NCBI RefSeq assembly: GCF_029269265.1
Contig: NZ_JARIXP010000011.1
Coordinates: forward strand, 1-64,000
DNA from: Rheinheimera sp. 1928-s
GTDB taxonomy: Bacteria; Pseudomonadota; Gammaproteobacteria; Enterobacterales; Alteromonadaceae
DNA: 64,000 bases
Direction of reading: 5' to 3'
Shown here: piece by piece, positions 41,370-51,706 of the stretch
Position numbering within the stretch: the stretch's first letter is position 1
Layout: each line of letters opens with the position of its first letter
The notes under the pieces: generated by a model
Seen by the model: only the letters and a program-made list of their open reading frames with translations
The model's database searches: none
Told to the model about the DNA's origin: nothing
Program-made: the position numbers and the translations under genes

Positions 41370-42236
41370 TTAGCGAAACAAATTAACCGGAAGTTTTAAA
41401 TACACAGTGCCATTATCTTCTGCCGCCGGGAACTGCCCTGCCCGCACATTCACCTGCACCGAAGGTAAAATCAACTTTGGCATGCTCAGGGTTTTGTCTC
41501 TGGTCGTACGCATAGTGACAAAGTCCTGCTGACTGGTGCCTTGTTTTAGGTGGATATTCTGCTGTTTTTGCGCTGCTATTGTGGTTTCACAAACAAAGGC
41601 ATCACGCCCTGGCGCTTTGTAATCGTGACATAAAAACATCCGGGTTTGATCCGGCAGTTGATAGAGTTTTTGCACTGAATTAAACAAAGTGACTGCGTCA
41701 CCGCCCGGGAAATCACAACGGGCCGAACCATAATCAGGCATAAACAAAGTATCGCCGACAAAAACCGCATCTCCTATGCAGTAACTGACACAAGCAGGCG
41801 TATGACCTGGAGTATGCAGTACAGAGCAGTTGATGGTTCCCAACATAAACTCTTCGCCATCAGCAAATAGTTTGTCAAAAGCTGAACCGTCTGTTTTTAA
41901 ATCTTTGAGGTTAAATACCTGACCAAACAGCTGTTGTACTTCTGTGATACCTGAACCTATCGCAATACGACCGCCCAGCTGCTGCTTCAAAAATGGTGCA
42001 GCGGATAAATGGTCGGCATGGACATGAGTTTCTAAGAGCCATTGCACCGTCAGGTTATGTTCTTTCACCTCAGCTATGATTTGCTGTGCGAACTTAGTGC
42101 AGGTAGACCCTGAAGCTGCGTCAAAATCCAATACAGGATCGATAACTGCAGCCTCTTTGCTCACGGGATCCCAAACCAGATAACTGTAGGTAAAGCTTTG
42201 AGGTTCAAAAAAAGCATGGACAACAGGCTGTTGCAT
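41370..42236 (-). CDS. MBL-fold hydrolase, ETHE1/Blh-like
   Basis: This is a 288-residue metallo-beta-lactamase-fold protein. It has the metal motif THVHADHLSAAP (about 71), HTPGHTPACVSY (about 142) and the Asp of VGDTLFMPDYG (about 160). The FTYSYLVWDPVSKEAAVIDPVLDFD start and DYGSARCDFPGGD match bacterial persulfide dioxygenase-like proteins, whose job is glutathione-persulfide oxidation. A glyoxalase-II-type thioesterase is the alternative. It is the first gene of a two-gene operon. Confidence 0.85.
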   Translation of the reverse strand: MQQPVVHAFFEPQSFTYSYLVWDPVSKEAAVIDPVLDFDAASGSTCTKFAQQIIAEVKEHNLTVQWLLETHVHADHLSAAPFLKQQLGGRIAIGSGITEVQQLFGQVFNLKDLKTDGSAFDKLFADGEEFMLGTINCSVLHTPGHTPACVSYCIGDAVFVGDTLFMPDYGSARCDFPGGDAVTLFNSVQKLYQLPDQTRMFLCHDYKAPGRDAFVCETTIAAQKQQNIHLKQGTSQQDFVTMRTTRDKTLSMPKLILPSVQVNVRAGQFPAAEDNGTVYLKLPVNLFR

Positions 42237-42441
42237 AAATCACCGCTATTCGTGGGCAGGCCAAATTCAGGCTTATAGTAGCAAAGCTTTTTCATTCCAG
42301 AAAGATATAAGCTTATTACCTAAAAATTTATACCTGCGTATTAAACAACCACTCACAGATCCAGCGTCTGATTTGTCATAATTTTGCAATCGCCCGTCTC
42401 TACTCTGCCTGTGCCTGAAACTTAGTGGAGATAGGAGTTGT

Positions 42442-44748
42442 ATGAATATCGCCAGAAAATTAACCCTCGGAGCTGGTGTGTTGACTGTGATGGCGGTGAT
42501 TTTATCTGCCAGCACCAGTGGTTTATTAGCTTTAAAAGATAGCTCTGACGCAGTACATCAAAGTGCAGAACAGCAATTTCAGGCCCTGGCAGCAAGCAGA
42601 CACACCATGCTGCACACCCAACTCGACAGCCAACAGCAATTACTCAATGCACTGGCACATAATCGCCTGACACAAGAAGCTATTTACAGCTTTAAGAACC
42701 CTTTTGTGTCCTACCGTTATGAAGTTTCAGCCCCTAACCTGGATGGGCTGAAACAACAGATGGGCGACTGGTACAACACTAAGTATCAGCCTTATTTTCA
42801 GGCTCAAACTCAAGGCTTGTCAGTTAATACCAATGAGTGGCTGGAAAAATCCAAATTTGAAACCTTATTGCTGCAAAAATTCTATGTAGCCGAAAACCCA
42901 CAACCTTTGGGCAAGCAGCAGTTGCTGGAGGATCGCAGTGATGGTTCTGTTTATGGTCAGCAACATAAAAAATATCACAGCAGTTTTAAAGAAATAGTCG
43001 ACCGTTACGGTTTTCAGGATTTAATGCTGGTCGATGCCAACAGTATGGACGTGTTGTATAACGTCAACAAAGGTCCGGTGTTTGCCAGTAATTTACAAAG
43101 CGGTGCTTTTGCCAACACTGAACTGGCAACCTTAGCCAAGAACTTAAAACAAAAACCTAAAGCAGGTTTGCAGATCTCTGCTATCACAGCCTTTAGCGGC
43201 GCTTTTTCGCAACAAGTGTTGTTTTTTGGCGTACCAGTGTTTCATCCTAACAGTGCTGACACTCCAATCGGATTCTTAATAGCTCAGTATCCGGTCAGTC
43301 GTTTTACAGATTTGATGACCGGAAATCAAAAGTGGCAGGATTTAGGTTTAGGCGAAACCGGCGATTTGTATCTGGTTGACCAGGATCACAAACTGGTGAC
43401 TGAATTAAGGCCTTATCTGACGGATAAAAGCCGCTTTGCTGCCGACTATCCGGAATTTAAGGCCGGACCTTATGGTTTAGGTGGTCATAGCATATTAAAA
43501 CTGCCCCAAATTGACGCTGCGCTGGCTGGCCAATCCGGAGTAGCTGAAGCTGAAGATTACCGGGGTGTCGATTCATTAATCAGCTGGCGCCCTCTGCAGA
43601 TAGGTCAGCAGCAGTATGCGCTTATTGTGCAGCAGGATTTATCTGAAAGTATGGCGGCCGTCAGTACCATCAGAACCAACCTGGTTCTGAGCACCCTGCT
43701 CTCTGTACTCTTGCTTGGAATACTGGTGGTGCTGCTGGTTTATGTCTTAGCGCGACGTTTTGCCAGACCTATGTTGGCACTGCACCAACGTATCGAAGCT
43801 TCTGCCCAGTCTCATGATCTGACAGTGCGCTTTGATTTACAGTCTAAAGATGAGGTGGCGGATATTGGCGCTGCGTTGAATACACTCTTTGGCGCTTTTA
43901 GGTCGCTGGTGGCAAAACTATCAAGCACCTCTGAACAAAGTGCTTCAGCGGCCACTCAAAATTTGCAAATTAGCCTGGAATGTCAAAACTCAGCGATGCA
44001 ACAAGGTGCGGCTATCAGCCATTTGCTGCAGCAATCTCAAAGTCTGGATCAGCAACTGCAACATTCAGCGGAGCAGTTACGTCGTTCAGCCAGTCAGGCG
44101 AATCATGCCAACCAACAGGCTGACTCTGGTTATCAGGCGGTGGATCAGGTCGCAAGTTCAATGCGTCATCTGGCCGAGCAAGTCAGTTCATCCAGTCAGA
44201 GCATGGACCATTTACGCTCTGCCGCCACAGATATAGTGACAGTGCTTGATACCATCAAAGGCATTTCAGAACAAACGAACCTTTTGGCGCTGAATGCTGC
44301 AATCGAAGCTGCCCGGGCTGGTGAACATGGCCGTGGCTTTGCGGTCGTGGCCGATGAAGTACGACGTTTATCAGGCAGTACCCGTCAGGCCACAATGGAA
44401 ATTCAACATATGCTGGACCGTTTAATGAGCACAGTAGATGAAACTGCGCTGGACTTAGCGAAAGAGCGACAAAGTGCAGAACTTTGTGTCACAGGCTCCG
44501 AGCAGGCGTTACATGCTTTAGAAGAGATTAAACAACTGATTGCAGAGGTCAGCACTGATACCACAAAGATAGCCCAGGCCAGTGAGCAACAATACCAACA
44601 CAATCAACAAATGCGTGATGAACTGACCGCTGTGCAAGCTTTAGCAGCTCATACCGAACAAGCGATGGCCGAATTAAACATGACGGCAAAACAGCAGGAA
44701 AAACTGGCTGCTGAATTACTAAGTAACGCCAGAACCTTCCGGGTTTAA
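42442..44748 (+). CDS. Methyl-accepting chemotaxis protein
   Basis: This is a transmembrane chemoreceptor of 768 residues. TM1 spans about 8-30. A large periplasmic sensor domain (about 35-400) has [20 protein letters not shown]-type Cache features, TM2 is about 412-437, and HAMP follows ([15 protein letters not shown]). The signalling tip [21 protein letters not shown] is at about 613. There is no CheR/CheB pentapeptide at the C-terminus. The ligand is unknown. GGAG precedes the ATG. Confidence 0.93.
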   Translation: MNIARKLTLGAGVLTVMAVILSASTSGLLALKDSSDAVHQSAEQQFQALAASRHTMLHTQLDSQQQLLNALAHNRLTQEAIYSFKNPFVSYRYEVSAPNLDGLKQQMGDWYNTKYQPYFQAQTQGLSVNTNEWLEKSKFETLLLQKFYVAENPQPLGKQQLLEDRSDGSVYGQQHKKYHSSFKEIVDRYGFQDLMLVDANSMDVLYNVNKGPVFASNLQSGAFANTELATLAKNLKQKPKAGLQISAITAFSGAFSQQVLFFGVPVFHPNSADTPIGFLIAQYPVSRFTDLMTGNQKWQDLGLGETGDLYLVDQDHKLVTELRPYLTDKSRFAADYPEFKAGPYGLGGHSILKLPQIDAALAGQSGVAEAEDYRGVDSLISWRPLQIGQQQYALIVQQDLSESMAAVSTIRTNLVLSTLLSVLLLGILVVLLVYVLARRFARPMLALHQRIEASAQSHDLTVRFDLQSKDEVADIGAALNTLFGAFRSLVAKLSSTSEQSASAATQNLQISLECQNSAMQQGAAISHLLQQSQSLDQQLQHSAEQLRRSASQANHANQQADSGYQAVDQVASSMRHLAEQVSSSSQSMDHLRSAATDIVTVLDTIKGISEQTNLLALNAAIEAARAGEHGRGFAVVADEVRRLSGSTRQATMEIQHMLDRLMSTVDETALDLAKERQSAELCVTGSEQALHALEEIKQLIAEVSTDTTKIAQASEQQYQHNQQMRDELTAVQALAAHTEQAMAELNMTAKQQEKLAAELLSNARTFRV

Positions 44749-44760
44749 ATCCTGAGCATG

Positions 44761-44792
44761 AAAAAAGCCCCTGTGGACGCAGGGGCTTTTTT
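44761..44792. terminator. Bidirectional terminator between the MCP gene and htpX
   Basis: A perfect 13-base stem (AAAAAAGCCCCTG with CAGGGGCTTTTTT) has a TGGACG loop. A- and T-runs on both sides let it serve both converging genes. Confidence 0.9.
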
Positions 44793-44807
44793 ATAACTAT
44801 TTACTGA

Positions 44808-45692
44808 TTAGCCTTCAAAGGAGCGGCTTTGTAGTGCATGAATACGTTTATCCAGCGGCGGGTGGCTCATAAAAAGCTCTGAAGCAGCTGGTTTAGTCGC
44901 CAGACCAAAAGCCGTCATTGAGCCTTGTAACTGACTTTCATGATTGCCCTTCAAACGTTGTAATGCGGCGACCATGTTTTCTGCACCTACTAAACGTGCT
45001 GCACCGGCATCGGCCTTATATTCACGTTGACGGGAAAACCACATCACAATGATGCTGGCCAGTACACCAAAGATCATTTCCAGTACAAACACAGTGATCA
45101 TATAACTGATACCGCCACCCTGACTTTCTTCTTCATCATTGGAGCGGAAAAAGTTATCAATAATGCCGGCTACAACCCGGGCAAAGAAAATAACGAAGGT
45201 ATTCACAACACCCTGAATAAGCGTCAGCGTCACCATATCGCCGTTGGCGACGTGAGAGACTTCGTGCGCTAACACAGCTTCGGCTTCCTGCTGTGTCATC
45301 GCATGTAATAAACCCGTACTAACAGCCACCAAGGCATTATTACGGCTCATGCCCGTGGCAAAGGCATTAATTTCCGGTGAGTCGTAAATCGCCACTTCAG
45401 GCATACCAATACCAGCTTGTTTTGCCTGACGTTGCACAGTGCTGACCAGCCAGTGTTCAGTGGCATTCGACGGCTCTGTGATCACCACAGCTCCTGTCGA
45501 ACGTTTTGCCATCCACTTGGACATAGCTAAAGAAATAAAAGAGCCACCAAAACCAAACACAGCAGCAAATATCAACAAGCCACCCATGCTGCGGTTATCT
45601 ATACCAAAAACTTTAAACACAATACTCAAAACGATACTCAGCACTAACATCACAGCTAAGTTCGTGATTAAAAATAGCACTATACGTTTCAT
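44808..45692 (-). CDS. htpX: Membrane protease HtpX
   Basis: This zinc endoprotease of the inner membrane (M48) removes damaged membrane proteins alongside FtsH. It has 294 residues. The zinc motif is [13 protein letters not shown] (about 141), the glutamate ligand is in the [14 protein letters not shown] region, and [14 protein letters not shown] closes the protein. The ATG at 45692 follows GAGGTTGG and gives the family start [15 protein letters not shown]; a longer in-frame start is unsupported. Confidence 0.95.
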   Translation of the reverse strand: MKRIVLFLITNLAVMLVLSIVLSIVFKVFGIDNRSMGGLLIFAAVFGFGGSFISLAMSKWMAKRSTGAVVITEPSNATEHWLVSTVQRQAKQAGIGMPEVAIYDSPEINAFATGMSRNNALVAVSTGLLHAMTQQEAEAVLAHEVSHVANGDMVTLTLIQGVVNTFVIFFARVVAGIIDNFFRSNDEEESQGGGISYMITVFVLEMIFGVLASIIVMWFSRQREYKADAGAARLVGAENMVAALQRLKGNHESQLQGSMTAFGLATKPAASELFMSHPPLDKRIHALQSRSFEG

Positions 45693-46040
45693 ACCAACCT
45701 CTGTAATTCGGAAAACTGCTAAGTTCAAAACGGTTGTTGCTAAAAAGGCCCCTGTTTCATTGCTGTAACAGAGGCAAAGGGCGGATTAATTACCACAACA
45801 AGTACGTATTGGTTCTGCCCACCCCAACATCAGCATTTCGGCTCTTTGCGGGGTTATTCAGGGAACGCTGAGATAATAAGCTGGACAAGATAGTAAGGTA
45901 AAATCGAATATAACTGCCATTATGGTAGTTTTATACTGATAATTATCAGGTTGCGGATTTGTTTATCAGACCAAACGAAAAAAGCCTGTCAGGAGCGAAC
46001 CGGACAGGCTTTGGTATCATTAAAAATGCTGTAGTGTGGT
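45693..46040. other. Region between htpX and the dps-like gene
   Basis: These 348 bases have no gene. They contain the 14-base palindrome CTGATAATTATCAG (45936-45949) and the imperfect palindrome AACTGCCAT-T-ATGGTAGTT (45912-45930), both upstream of htpX, and the dps terminator (45977-46012). Confidence 0.5.
45977..46012 (-). terminator. Terminator after the dps-like gene
   Basis: The stem AAAGCCTGTC/GACAGGCTTT has a 12-base loop and is followed on the minus strand by TTTCG after the T-run. It lies 29 bases past the stop. Confidence 0.8.
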
Positions 46041-46508
46041 TTAACCTAACAGGCTTCTGAGCATCCAGGCATTTTTTTCATGCACCTGCATACGCTGCGT
46101 TAATAAATCCAGCGTAGGCTCGTCTGAGGCTTTATCTGCTACAGGCACTATAGAACGTGCTGTCTTTGCCAAAGCTTCCTGGCCTTTCACCAGATCTTTG
46201 ATCATGTCCTGAGCATTCGGAATACCATCGGCTTCTTTAATGCTGGTCAGTTTGGCGAATTCTTTATAAGAACCTGGCGCAAACTCACCTAAAGCACGAA
46301 TACGTTCTGCAATTAAATCGACGGCCAAAGCCAGCTCAGTGTACTGAGTTTCAAATAAAACATGCAGAGTCTGGAACATAGGGCCTGTCACGTTCCAGTG
46401 ATAGTTGTGAGTCTTCAGATACAGAGTGTAAGTGTCAGCCAGTAAAGTCGCTAAACCATGCACTATGGCTTTACGATCATCGTCTTCAATACCAATATTA
46501 ATTTTCAT
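46041..46508 (-). CDS. dps: Dps-like ferritin (DNA starvation/stationary phase protection)
   Basis: This is a 155-residue dodecameric mini-ferritin. The ferroxidase signature is [24 protein letters not shown] (about 32-55), then [17 protein letters not shown]. It stores iron and detoxifies peroxide. The ATG at 46508 follows CGGAGTTTCTT and gives the normal family length; a much longer in-frame start is not supported. It may be MrgA-type rather than enteric Dps, as the N-terminal lysine tail is short. Confidence 0.92.
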   Translation of the reverse strand: MKINIGIEDDDRKAIVHGLATLLADTYTLYLKTHNYHWNVTGPMFQTLHVLFETQYTELALAVDLIAERIRALGEFAPGSYKEFAKLTSIKEADGIPNAQDMIKDLVKGQEALAKTARSIVPVADKASDEPTLDLLTQRMQVHEKNAWMLRSLLG

Positions 46509-46669
46509 AAGAAACTCCGTGTTGCTGAAATAACGCTGTAACCCTAACACAGATAAAGCGGAACGCTCAATTAGACAAAGGGTTAAGCTGTTATAGATCA
46601 ATGGGATTGAATAAAGAGAAAACAAGGATACAGACCAAAATTAAGCCTTTAATCTGCATACCTGCTGTA

Positions 46670-47953
46670 TCACTTTGCTGATTTCACCAGGCAAAACTGC
46701 TTTTGACCTCGTTGCAACAACCAGTACTGGTGATGCAGCGGCTTTATGTCAGACATCTTCATATCTAGTTGCATCACTTCACCATTGAGCCTTATGGCTT
46801 TGGAGCTCAGCAAGTCTCTGGCTTTGCTTTTGGAAGAAGCCAGGCCTGCTTTTTGCACTAACTCCGAAAGTGTCAGGCTCCTTTCTATCTCAACGCAATG
46901 TAAAGCATCCAGTTCGAGTTGCTGCAATTCGGCTAAGCTCAGTTGCTGCGGCTGTCCTGTAAACAAGGCTTTCGTAATACGTTCTGCCGAGATCAGCCCT
47001 GCCTCGCCATGCACAAAGCGGGTCACCTGCTCTGCCAGAATACGTTGAGCCTGAGGTTTGCTGCCGGAGTTGCGGTCCGTTTGCTCCAGAGCAGTTATCT
47101 CGTCACAACTTAAAAAACTGTAGTAGCGCAGCAGGTTATACACCTCTTTATCGTCGGTATTTAACCAGAACTGATAGAAGCTAAAAGGCGAGGTTTTGTT
47201 TTTATCCAGCCAGATGGTGCCGGATTCGGTTTTGCCAAATTTAGAGCCATCCGCTTTGGTGATCAAAGGTAAAGTTAAGCCTTCTACTTTGGTATGGTTT
47301 AATCTGCGGCACAGATCAATACCTGCCACTATATTGCCCCACTGATCATTGCCCCCTATCTGCAAAGTGCAGCCAAACTTTTGGTTTAACATAGCGAAGT
47401 CGTAAGCCTGCAGCAGGCTGTAACTAAACTCTGTAAAAGAAATGCCCTGATCCGGCCGCTCCAGTCGCTGCCGCACTGATTCTTTACGCATCATGGCGTT
47501 GACTGAAAAGTGTTTTCCTACATCCCGAAAGAAACTAATCACATCTAATGTCGACAGCCAGTCGGCATTATTGACCAGTTGCAACGGTTCGGATAACACA
47601 GGTTGCAGCAGCGCAATGATCTGACTGCCAAGCTGCTCAGTCCAGGCTTGAATGCTTTTTGTGTCGTTTAAACTGCGCTCTGTGGCTTTAAAGCTTGGGT
47701 CACCAATAAAACCTGTAGCCCCGCCTATTAAAGCTATTACGTGATGGCCTGCATCCTGAAAACGTTTTAGCATCAACAAAGGCACCAGGTGGCCTATATG
47801 CAGGCTGCCCGCTGTAGGATCAAAACCACAGTACAAGCTTTGTCTGCTGCTCAAAAAGTCGCGTAAGAGTTCTGGATTTGAACATTGGGCTATCAGGCCA
47901 CGCTGGAGCAAGTCGTCCACTAGCTGGGGTTTGCTCACTGCTGTTGTTGTCAT
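46670..47953 (-). CDS. tyrS: Tyrosyl-tRNA synthetase
   Basis: This class I aminoacyl-tRNA synthetase has 427 residues. The HIGH motif appears in [16 protein letters not shown] (about 43-58), and the KMSKS equivalent is SKFGKTESG (about 235), with Thr instead of the usual Ser. An S4-like domain is at the C-terminus ([23 protein letters not shown]). It stands alone between the dps-like gene and a LuxR-type regulator. Confidence 0.96.
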   Translation of the reverse strand: MTTTAVSKPQLVDDLLQRGLIAQCSNPELLRDFLSSRQSLYCGFDPTAGSLHIGHLVPLLMLKRFQDAGHHVIALIGGATGFIGDPSFKATERSLNDTKSIQAWTEQLGSQIIALLQPVLSEPLQLVNNADWLSTLDVISFFRDVGKHFSVNAMMRKESVRQRLERPDQGISFTEFSYSLLQAYDFAMLNQKFGCTLQIGGNDQWGNIVAGIDLCRRLNHTKVEGLTLPLITKADGSKFGKTESGTIWLDKNKTSPFSFYQFWLNTDDKEVYNLLRYYSFLSCDEITALEQTDRNSGSKPQAQRILAEQVTRFVHGEAGLISAERITKALFTGQPQQLSLAELQQLELDALHCVEIERSLTLSELVQKAGLASSKSKARDLLSSKAIRLNGEVMQLDMKMSDIKPLHHQYWLLQRGQKQFCLVKSAK

Positions 47954-48046
47954 TGGCTGCTCTCTTTGTGCATATAAAGTGAAAAGCAGCAGCTTAAAGC
48001 TCAGATGCAGAAAAAGGCATGTCCCTAAAGGGATAAGAAAGGCATT

Positions 48047-48826
48047 TTAGCTGGTCAGCAGATGAGTCAGAAACAACTGGAATAACTCGCTTAATGAGCC
48101 GATTTGCAGTTTAGCGTAGATTTTTTTGCGATGGTTTTTGACCGTGCCAGTGCTGATATGCAGCTGCTGGGCTATATCCTCTGAATCAAAACCCTGAAGT
48201 AACAAACAGGCAATCTGCTGCTCTTTATCAGTCAGTAACTGCTGGCCAAAACAGGAAAATGCCTGGCTCAGTTGGTGCTGCAAGCCAGTTTTTTCTGACG
48301 AAGCGTTGGATACGACAAAGCTGTCCTGACCCCAATGCTGGCGAATGAAAGCGCTGAGCAGGCCTTGCAGTTGTGTCAATTTTTCATAGCTGGTTTGATA
48401 ACGAGCCTGGTTGGGTTCGCGATAACCGATAAACAGCACAATCCAGCGGTTTGGTCCCAGCTTAAAACTCAGGCAGAACTCATCATGCAGACCGGTCTTT
48501 TCGGTAAAGAGCGTCTGGTAGCTTTTACGGGCTTTAGCCGAATCAAACAGATCCTGCAAACGCCATAATCCGTCGTCAGTCGCTTGCTGAGCATGCAGAT
48601 AAAAAGGGTCTTGCAGGTAGGAATCCATTAAATAGTGATGAAACAAAAACTCACGTTTTATATCTATGCAGTCGTACAAATAAATCGGATGTTTATCTGC
48701 TCTGCAGCCCAACAACAGCAGTTGGTCACAGTGCAACTCTGTTTTAAGAAAAGCCGCCAGCCGTTGACTAAAGTCCATGGTCCGGATGCTGCTAACGAGA
48801 TCAGCCACTGTCTGCCATTCTGTCAT
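48047..48826 (-). CDS. LuxR-family transcription regulator
   Basis: This is a 259-residue protein with an uncharacterised N-terminal part of about 190 residues and a C-terminal LuxR-type helix-turn-helix (EQQIACLLLQGFDSEDIAQQLHISTGTVKNHRKKIYAKL). The N-terminal part does not look like a response-regulator receiver or an obvious autoinducer-binding domain. The ATG at 48826 has GGCGAGGA before it. The target is unknown. Confidence 0.85.
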   Translation of the reverse strand: MTEWQTVADLVSSIRTMDFSQRLAAFLKTELHCDQLLLLGCRADKHPIYLYDCIDIKREFLFHHYLMDSYLQDPFYLHAQQATDDGLWRLQDLFDSAKARKSYQTLFTEKTGLHDEFCLSFKLGPNRWIVLFIGYREPNQARYQTSYEKLTQLQGLLSAFIRQHWGQDSFVVSNASSEKTGLQHQLSQAFSCFGQQLLTDKEQQIACLLLQGFDSEDIAQQLHISTGTVKNHRKKIYAKLQIGSLSELFQLFLTHLLTS

Positions 48827-48852
48827 TAGGGATAAGTCCTCGCCCAAAATGT

Positions 48853-48878
48853 AAAAAAGCCGGTGTTCAGACCGGCTT
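48853..48878 (-). terminator. Terminator after ybiT
   Basis: The stem AAGCCGGT/ACCGGCTT with loop GTTCAG is followed by six T on the minus strand, 26 bases past the ybiT stop. Confidence 0.85.
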
Positions 48879-48904
48879 CTTAGCTTACAACATCAATACT
48901 GTTG

Positions 48905-50518
48905 TTACGAACGGGCAGCCAATTCAGCTTGTTGTACTAAATAATCTTCGTATGTACCAGCGAAGTTACGTACGCCGCTGTCCGTCATTTCGACGATACG
49001 GGTTGCCAGTGAAGATACAAACTCTCGGTCGTGGCTGACAAAAATCAGTGTGCCTTTGTACATTTCAAGCGCCATGTTCAAAGATTCAATAGATTCCATA
49101 TCCAGGTGGTTGGTTGGTTCGTCCATGACCAGAATATTTGGCCGTTGCAGCATCAGCTTACCAAATAACATCCGGCCTTTTTCACCACCTGATAACACTC
49201 GTGTTGGCTTGGCAATGTCGTCTTGTGAAAACAATAAACGGCCTAAAATACCACGAATCGCCTGTTCATCATCTGAAGGCTGTTTCCACTGGCTCATCCA
49301 GCTAAACAGCGTCATGTCTTTTTGAGCGCCTTCAAACTCGTATTCATGGTCCTGAGCGTAATAACCAATATTGACGTTTTCAGACCATTTCACTATGCCT
49401 TTTTCAGCGGTTAATTCGCCAACCAGACATTTTAAGAAAGTGGTTTTACCAATACCGTTTGTACCGAGGATCGCCACCTTCTCACCGACTTCAATCGTCA
49501 GATCAAGGTTTTTCAATACGTGCAGATCATCAAAGCTCTTGTTTAACTCTGTCACTTCTAAAGCTAAACGGTACAGCTGCTTTTGCTGATCAAAACGGAT
49601 AAACGGGTTCACCCGGCTGGACGCTTTTACTTCAGACAGGGTAATTTTATCAATTTGTTTAGCACGTGAAGTGGCCTGACGTGCTTTAGAAGCGTTGGCA
49701 GAGAAACGACTCACGAAGGTTTGCAGCTCAGCAATTTGAGCTTTTTTCTTGGCGTTATCAGACAATAAACGTTCACGCGCCTGAGTGGCTGCCGTCATGT
49801 ATTCGTCGTAGTTGCCAGGGTAAACACGCAGCTCGCCGTAGTCTAAGTCAGCCATATGAGTACAAACGCTGTTTAAGAAGTGACGGTCGTGCGAAATGAT
49901 AACCATAGTGCTGTTACGTTCCGCCAATACTTCTTCTAACCAACGGATGGTGTTGATATCTAAGTTGTTGGTTGGTTCGTCCAATAACATAATTTCAGGG
50001 TCAGCAAATAATACCTGAGCCAATAACACCCGCAGTTTCCAGCCTGGTGCTATAGAGGACATTAAGCCAAAATGCTGTTCAACCGGAATACCAACACCAA
50101 TTAATAATTCGCCGGCACGGGATTCAGCGCTGTAGCCGTCCATTTCGCCAAAAGCGACTTCTAAATCGGCCACACGCATACCGTCTTCTTCGCTCATATT
50201 TGGATCAGCGTAAATACGGTCACGTTCTTCTTTCACTTTCCACAGTTCAGCGTGGCCCATAATCACAGTGTCAATAACACTGTATTGCTCAAAGGCAAAC
50301 TGATCCTGGTGCAACTTAGCCACACGGTGGTTAGGTTCAACAAAAATGTTACCACCACTTGGGTCTAACTCTTTGCTGAGGATCTTCATAAAGGTTGATT
50401 TACCGCAGCCGTTGGCGCCAATCAAACCATAGCGGTTGCCGTCGCCGAATTTAACGGAGATATTTTCAAAAAGCGGCTTAGCGCCAAATTGCATCGTAAT
50501 ATTTGCGGTAGAAATCAC
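48905..50518 (-). CDS. ybiT: ABC-F ATPase YbiT
   Basis: This ribosome-associated ABC-F protein has no membrane part. Two ABC domains have Walker [10 protein letters not shown] and GTNGIGKTT, signatures [10 protein letters not shown] (divergent) and LSGGEKGRM, and [10 protein letters not shown] and [10 protein letters not shown]. The segments [33 protein letters not shown]-type and [15 protein letters not shown] match YbiT. The start is uncertain: GTG at 50518 gives the E. coli-like N-terminus, while an ATG at 50545 adds nine residues. Confidence 0.93.
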   Translation of the reverse strand: MISTANITMQFGAKPLFENISVKFGDGNRYGLIGANGCGKSTFMKILSKELDPSGGNIFVEPNHRVAKLHQDQFAFEQYSVIDTVIMGHAELWKVKEERDRIYADPNMSEEDGMRVADLEVAFGEMDGYSAESRAGELLIGVGIPVEQHFGLMSSIAPGWKLRVLLAQVLFADPEIMLLDEPTNNLDINTIRWLEEVLAERNSTMVIISHDRHFLNSVCTHMADLDYGELRVYPGNYDEYMTAATQARERLLSDNAKKKAQIAELQTFVSRFSANASKARQATSRAKQIDKITLSEVKASSRVNPFIRFDQQKQLYRLALEVTELNKSFDDLHVLKNLDLTIEVGEKVAILGTNGIGKTTFLKCLVGELTAEKGIVKWSENVNIGYYAQDHEYEFEGAQKDMTLFSWMSQWKQPSDDEQAIRGILGRLLFSQDDIAKPTRVLSGGEKGRMLFGKLMLQRPNILVMDEPTNHLDMESIESLNMALEMYKGTLIFVSHDREFVSSLATRIVEMTDSGVRNFAGTYEDYLVQQAELAARS

Positions 50519-50675
50519 AGTGTTTTTGATCCAACAAAGAGTCATATATAAGCCGCGCCGACAAGTTTAGCTCGCCAGCACAGCCCCAAAAATAGCGCGC
50601 CACTATACGCTTTTTCGACGCTAAACTCAAAGTATCTCTGTGTTTTATGACAAATTTGCCAGAGCTTTCTGCGCT

Positions 50676-51584
50676 TTAGCCAAAACGTCGACCTAAAGCT
50701 ATGCAACCCACCACAGTCAAGGCCAATATCCAGTGGATCCACTGCAATGGCTCCGCCAGCAATAGCGCGCACAAGGCCAGCCCGCTAAAAGGCGATAACA
50801 GCTGCAATTGACTGACTTTAGCAATGCCGCCTATAGCCAAACCTTTGTACCAGCAGAAAAAGCCAATAAACATGGTAAAGACCGACAGATACCCCAGCGC
50901 CAGCCAGGAGCGCAGCGATACCGCCGCGTAATCCGGCTGATAAGCCCAAACCCAGGGCAGCAAGACTGGAATCGACATCACCAGTGCCCAGCAGATCACC
51001 TGCCAGCTGCCTAGCTCTTTGGATAAAATAGCCCCTTTGGCATAACTAAAACCGCATAAAAAACTCGCTAACACCAGATAACCATCAGCGAGCTGAAAAG
51101 GGCCAGTGCTGTGCTGTAACGCATAAAGCGCAACACAAGCGGCCCCCAGCAGTGCAAAAAGCCAAAAACCAATAGCTGGCCATTGTTTAGTTAAATAAGC
51201 GCCAAAAAAGGCGGTAAAAAGTGGCATTACACTGGTCACCAGAATGCCGTGACTGGCCCCTACCTGTTGCAAGGCCAAAGCAGATAACACCGGGTAAGCA
51301 AACACAGAACCCAATGCCACTAACGACAGCCCCTGCCACTGTTTTGCGCGAGGTAATTTTTGTCGTGTGATCAGTAGCAGTATCAAAGCCAGCATCGCCG
51401 CTATCAAAGCCCTGCCCGCACCAACAAAAACCGGCGGCATATCAAGCACAGCCATTCGAGTTGCAGGTAAACCCGCTGAGAACATCAGCATGCCTAAGCT
51501 GCCAAACCATAAGCCTTGCACCAGCGGCTTTTGCCAAAATGGCAAAGCGGTTGAGTTTTGCTCTGAAACAGAAACTGCGGACAT
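50676..51584 (-). CDS. EamA/DMT family transporter
   Basis: This inner-membrane protein has 302 residues with ten predicted helices and two EamA repeats, typical of drug/metabolite exporters. The substrate is unknown. The ATG at 51584 follows GGGAGCAGC. The gene is divergent from a MocR-type PLP regulator (51707), which commonly controls such neighbours, for example with an amino-acid or vitamin metabolite. Confidence 0.88.
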   Translation of the reverse strand: MSAVSVSEQNSTALPFWQKPLVQGLWFGSLGMLMFSAGLPATRMAVLDMPPVFVGAGRALIAAMLALILLLITRQKLPRAKQWQGLSLVALGSVFAYPVLSALALQQVGASHGILVTSVMPLFTAFFGAYLTKQWPAIGFWLFALLGAACVALYALQHSTGPFQLADGYLVLASFLCGFSYAKGAILSKELGSWQVICWALVMSIPVLLPWVWAYQPDYAAVSLRSWLALGYLSVFTMFIGFFCWYKGLAIGGIAKVSQLQLLSPFSGLALCALLLAEPLQWIHWILALTVVGCIALGRRFG

Positions 51585-51706
51585 AAAAGCTGCTCCCAAA
51601 AACTGGCTGGACAGTCAGCCAACTTCGGTTAGTATACAAAGCTAGAGACCATGACAATCAGGACAGTTAGCGCTAAAGCTCACTTGACTGTACAGGTGAA
51701 AATTCC

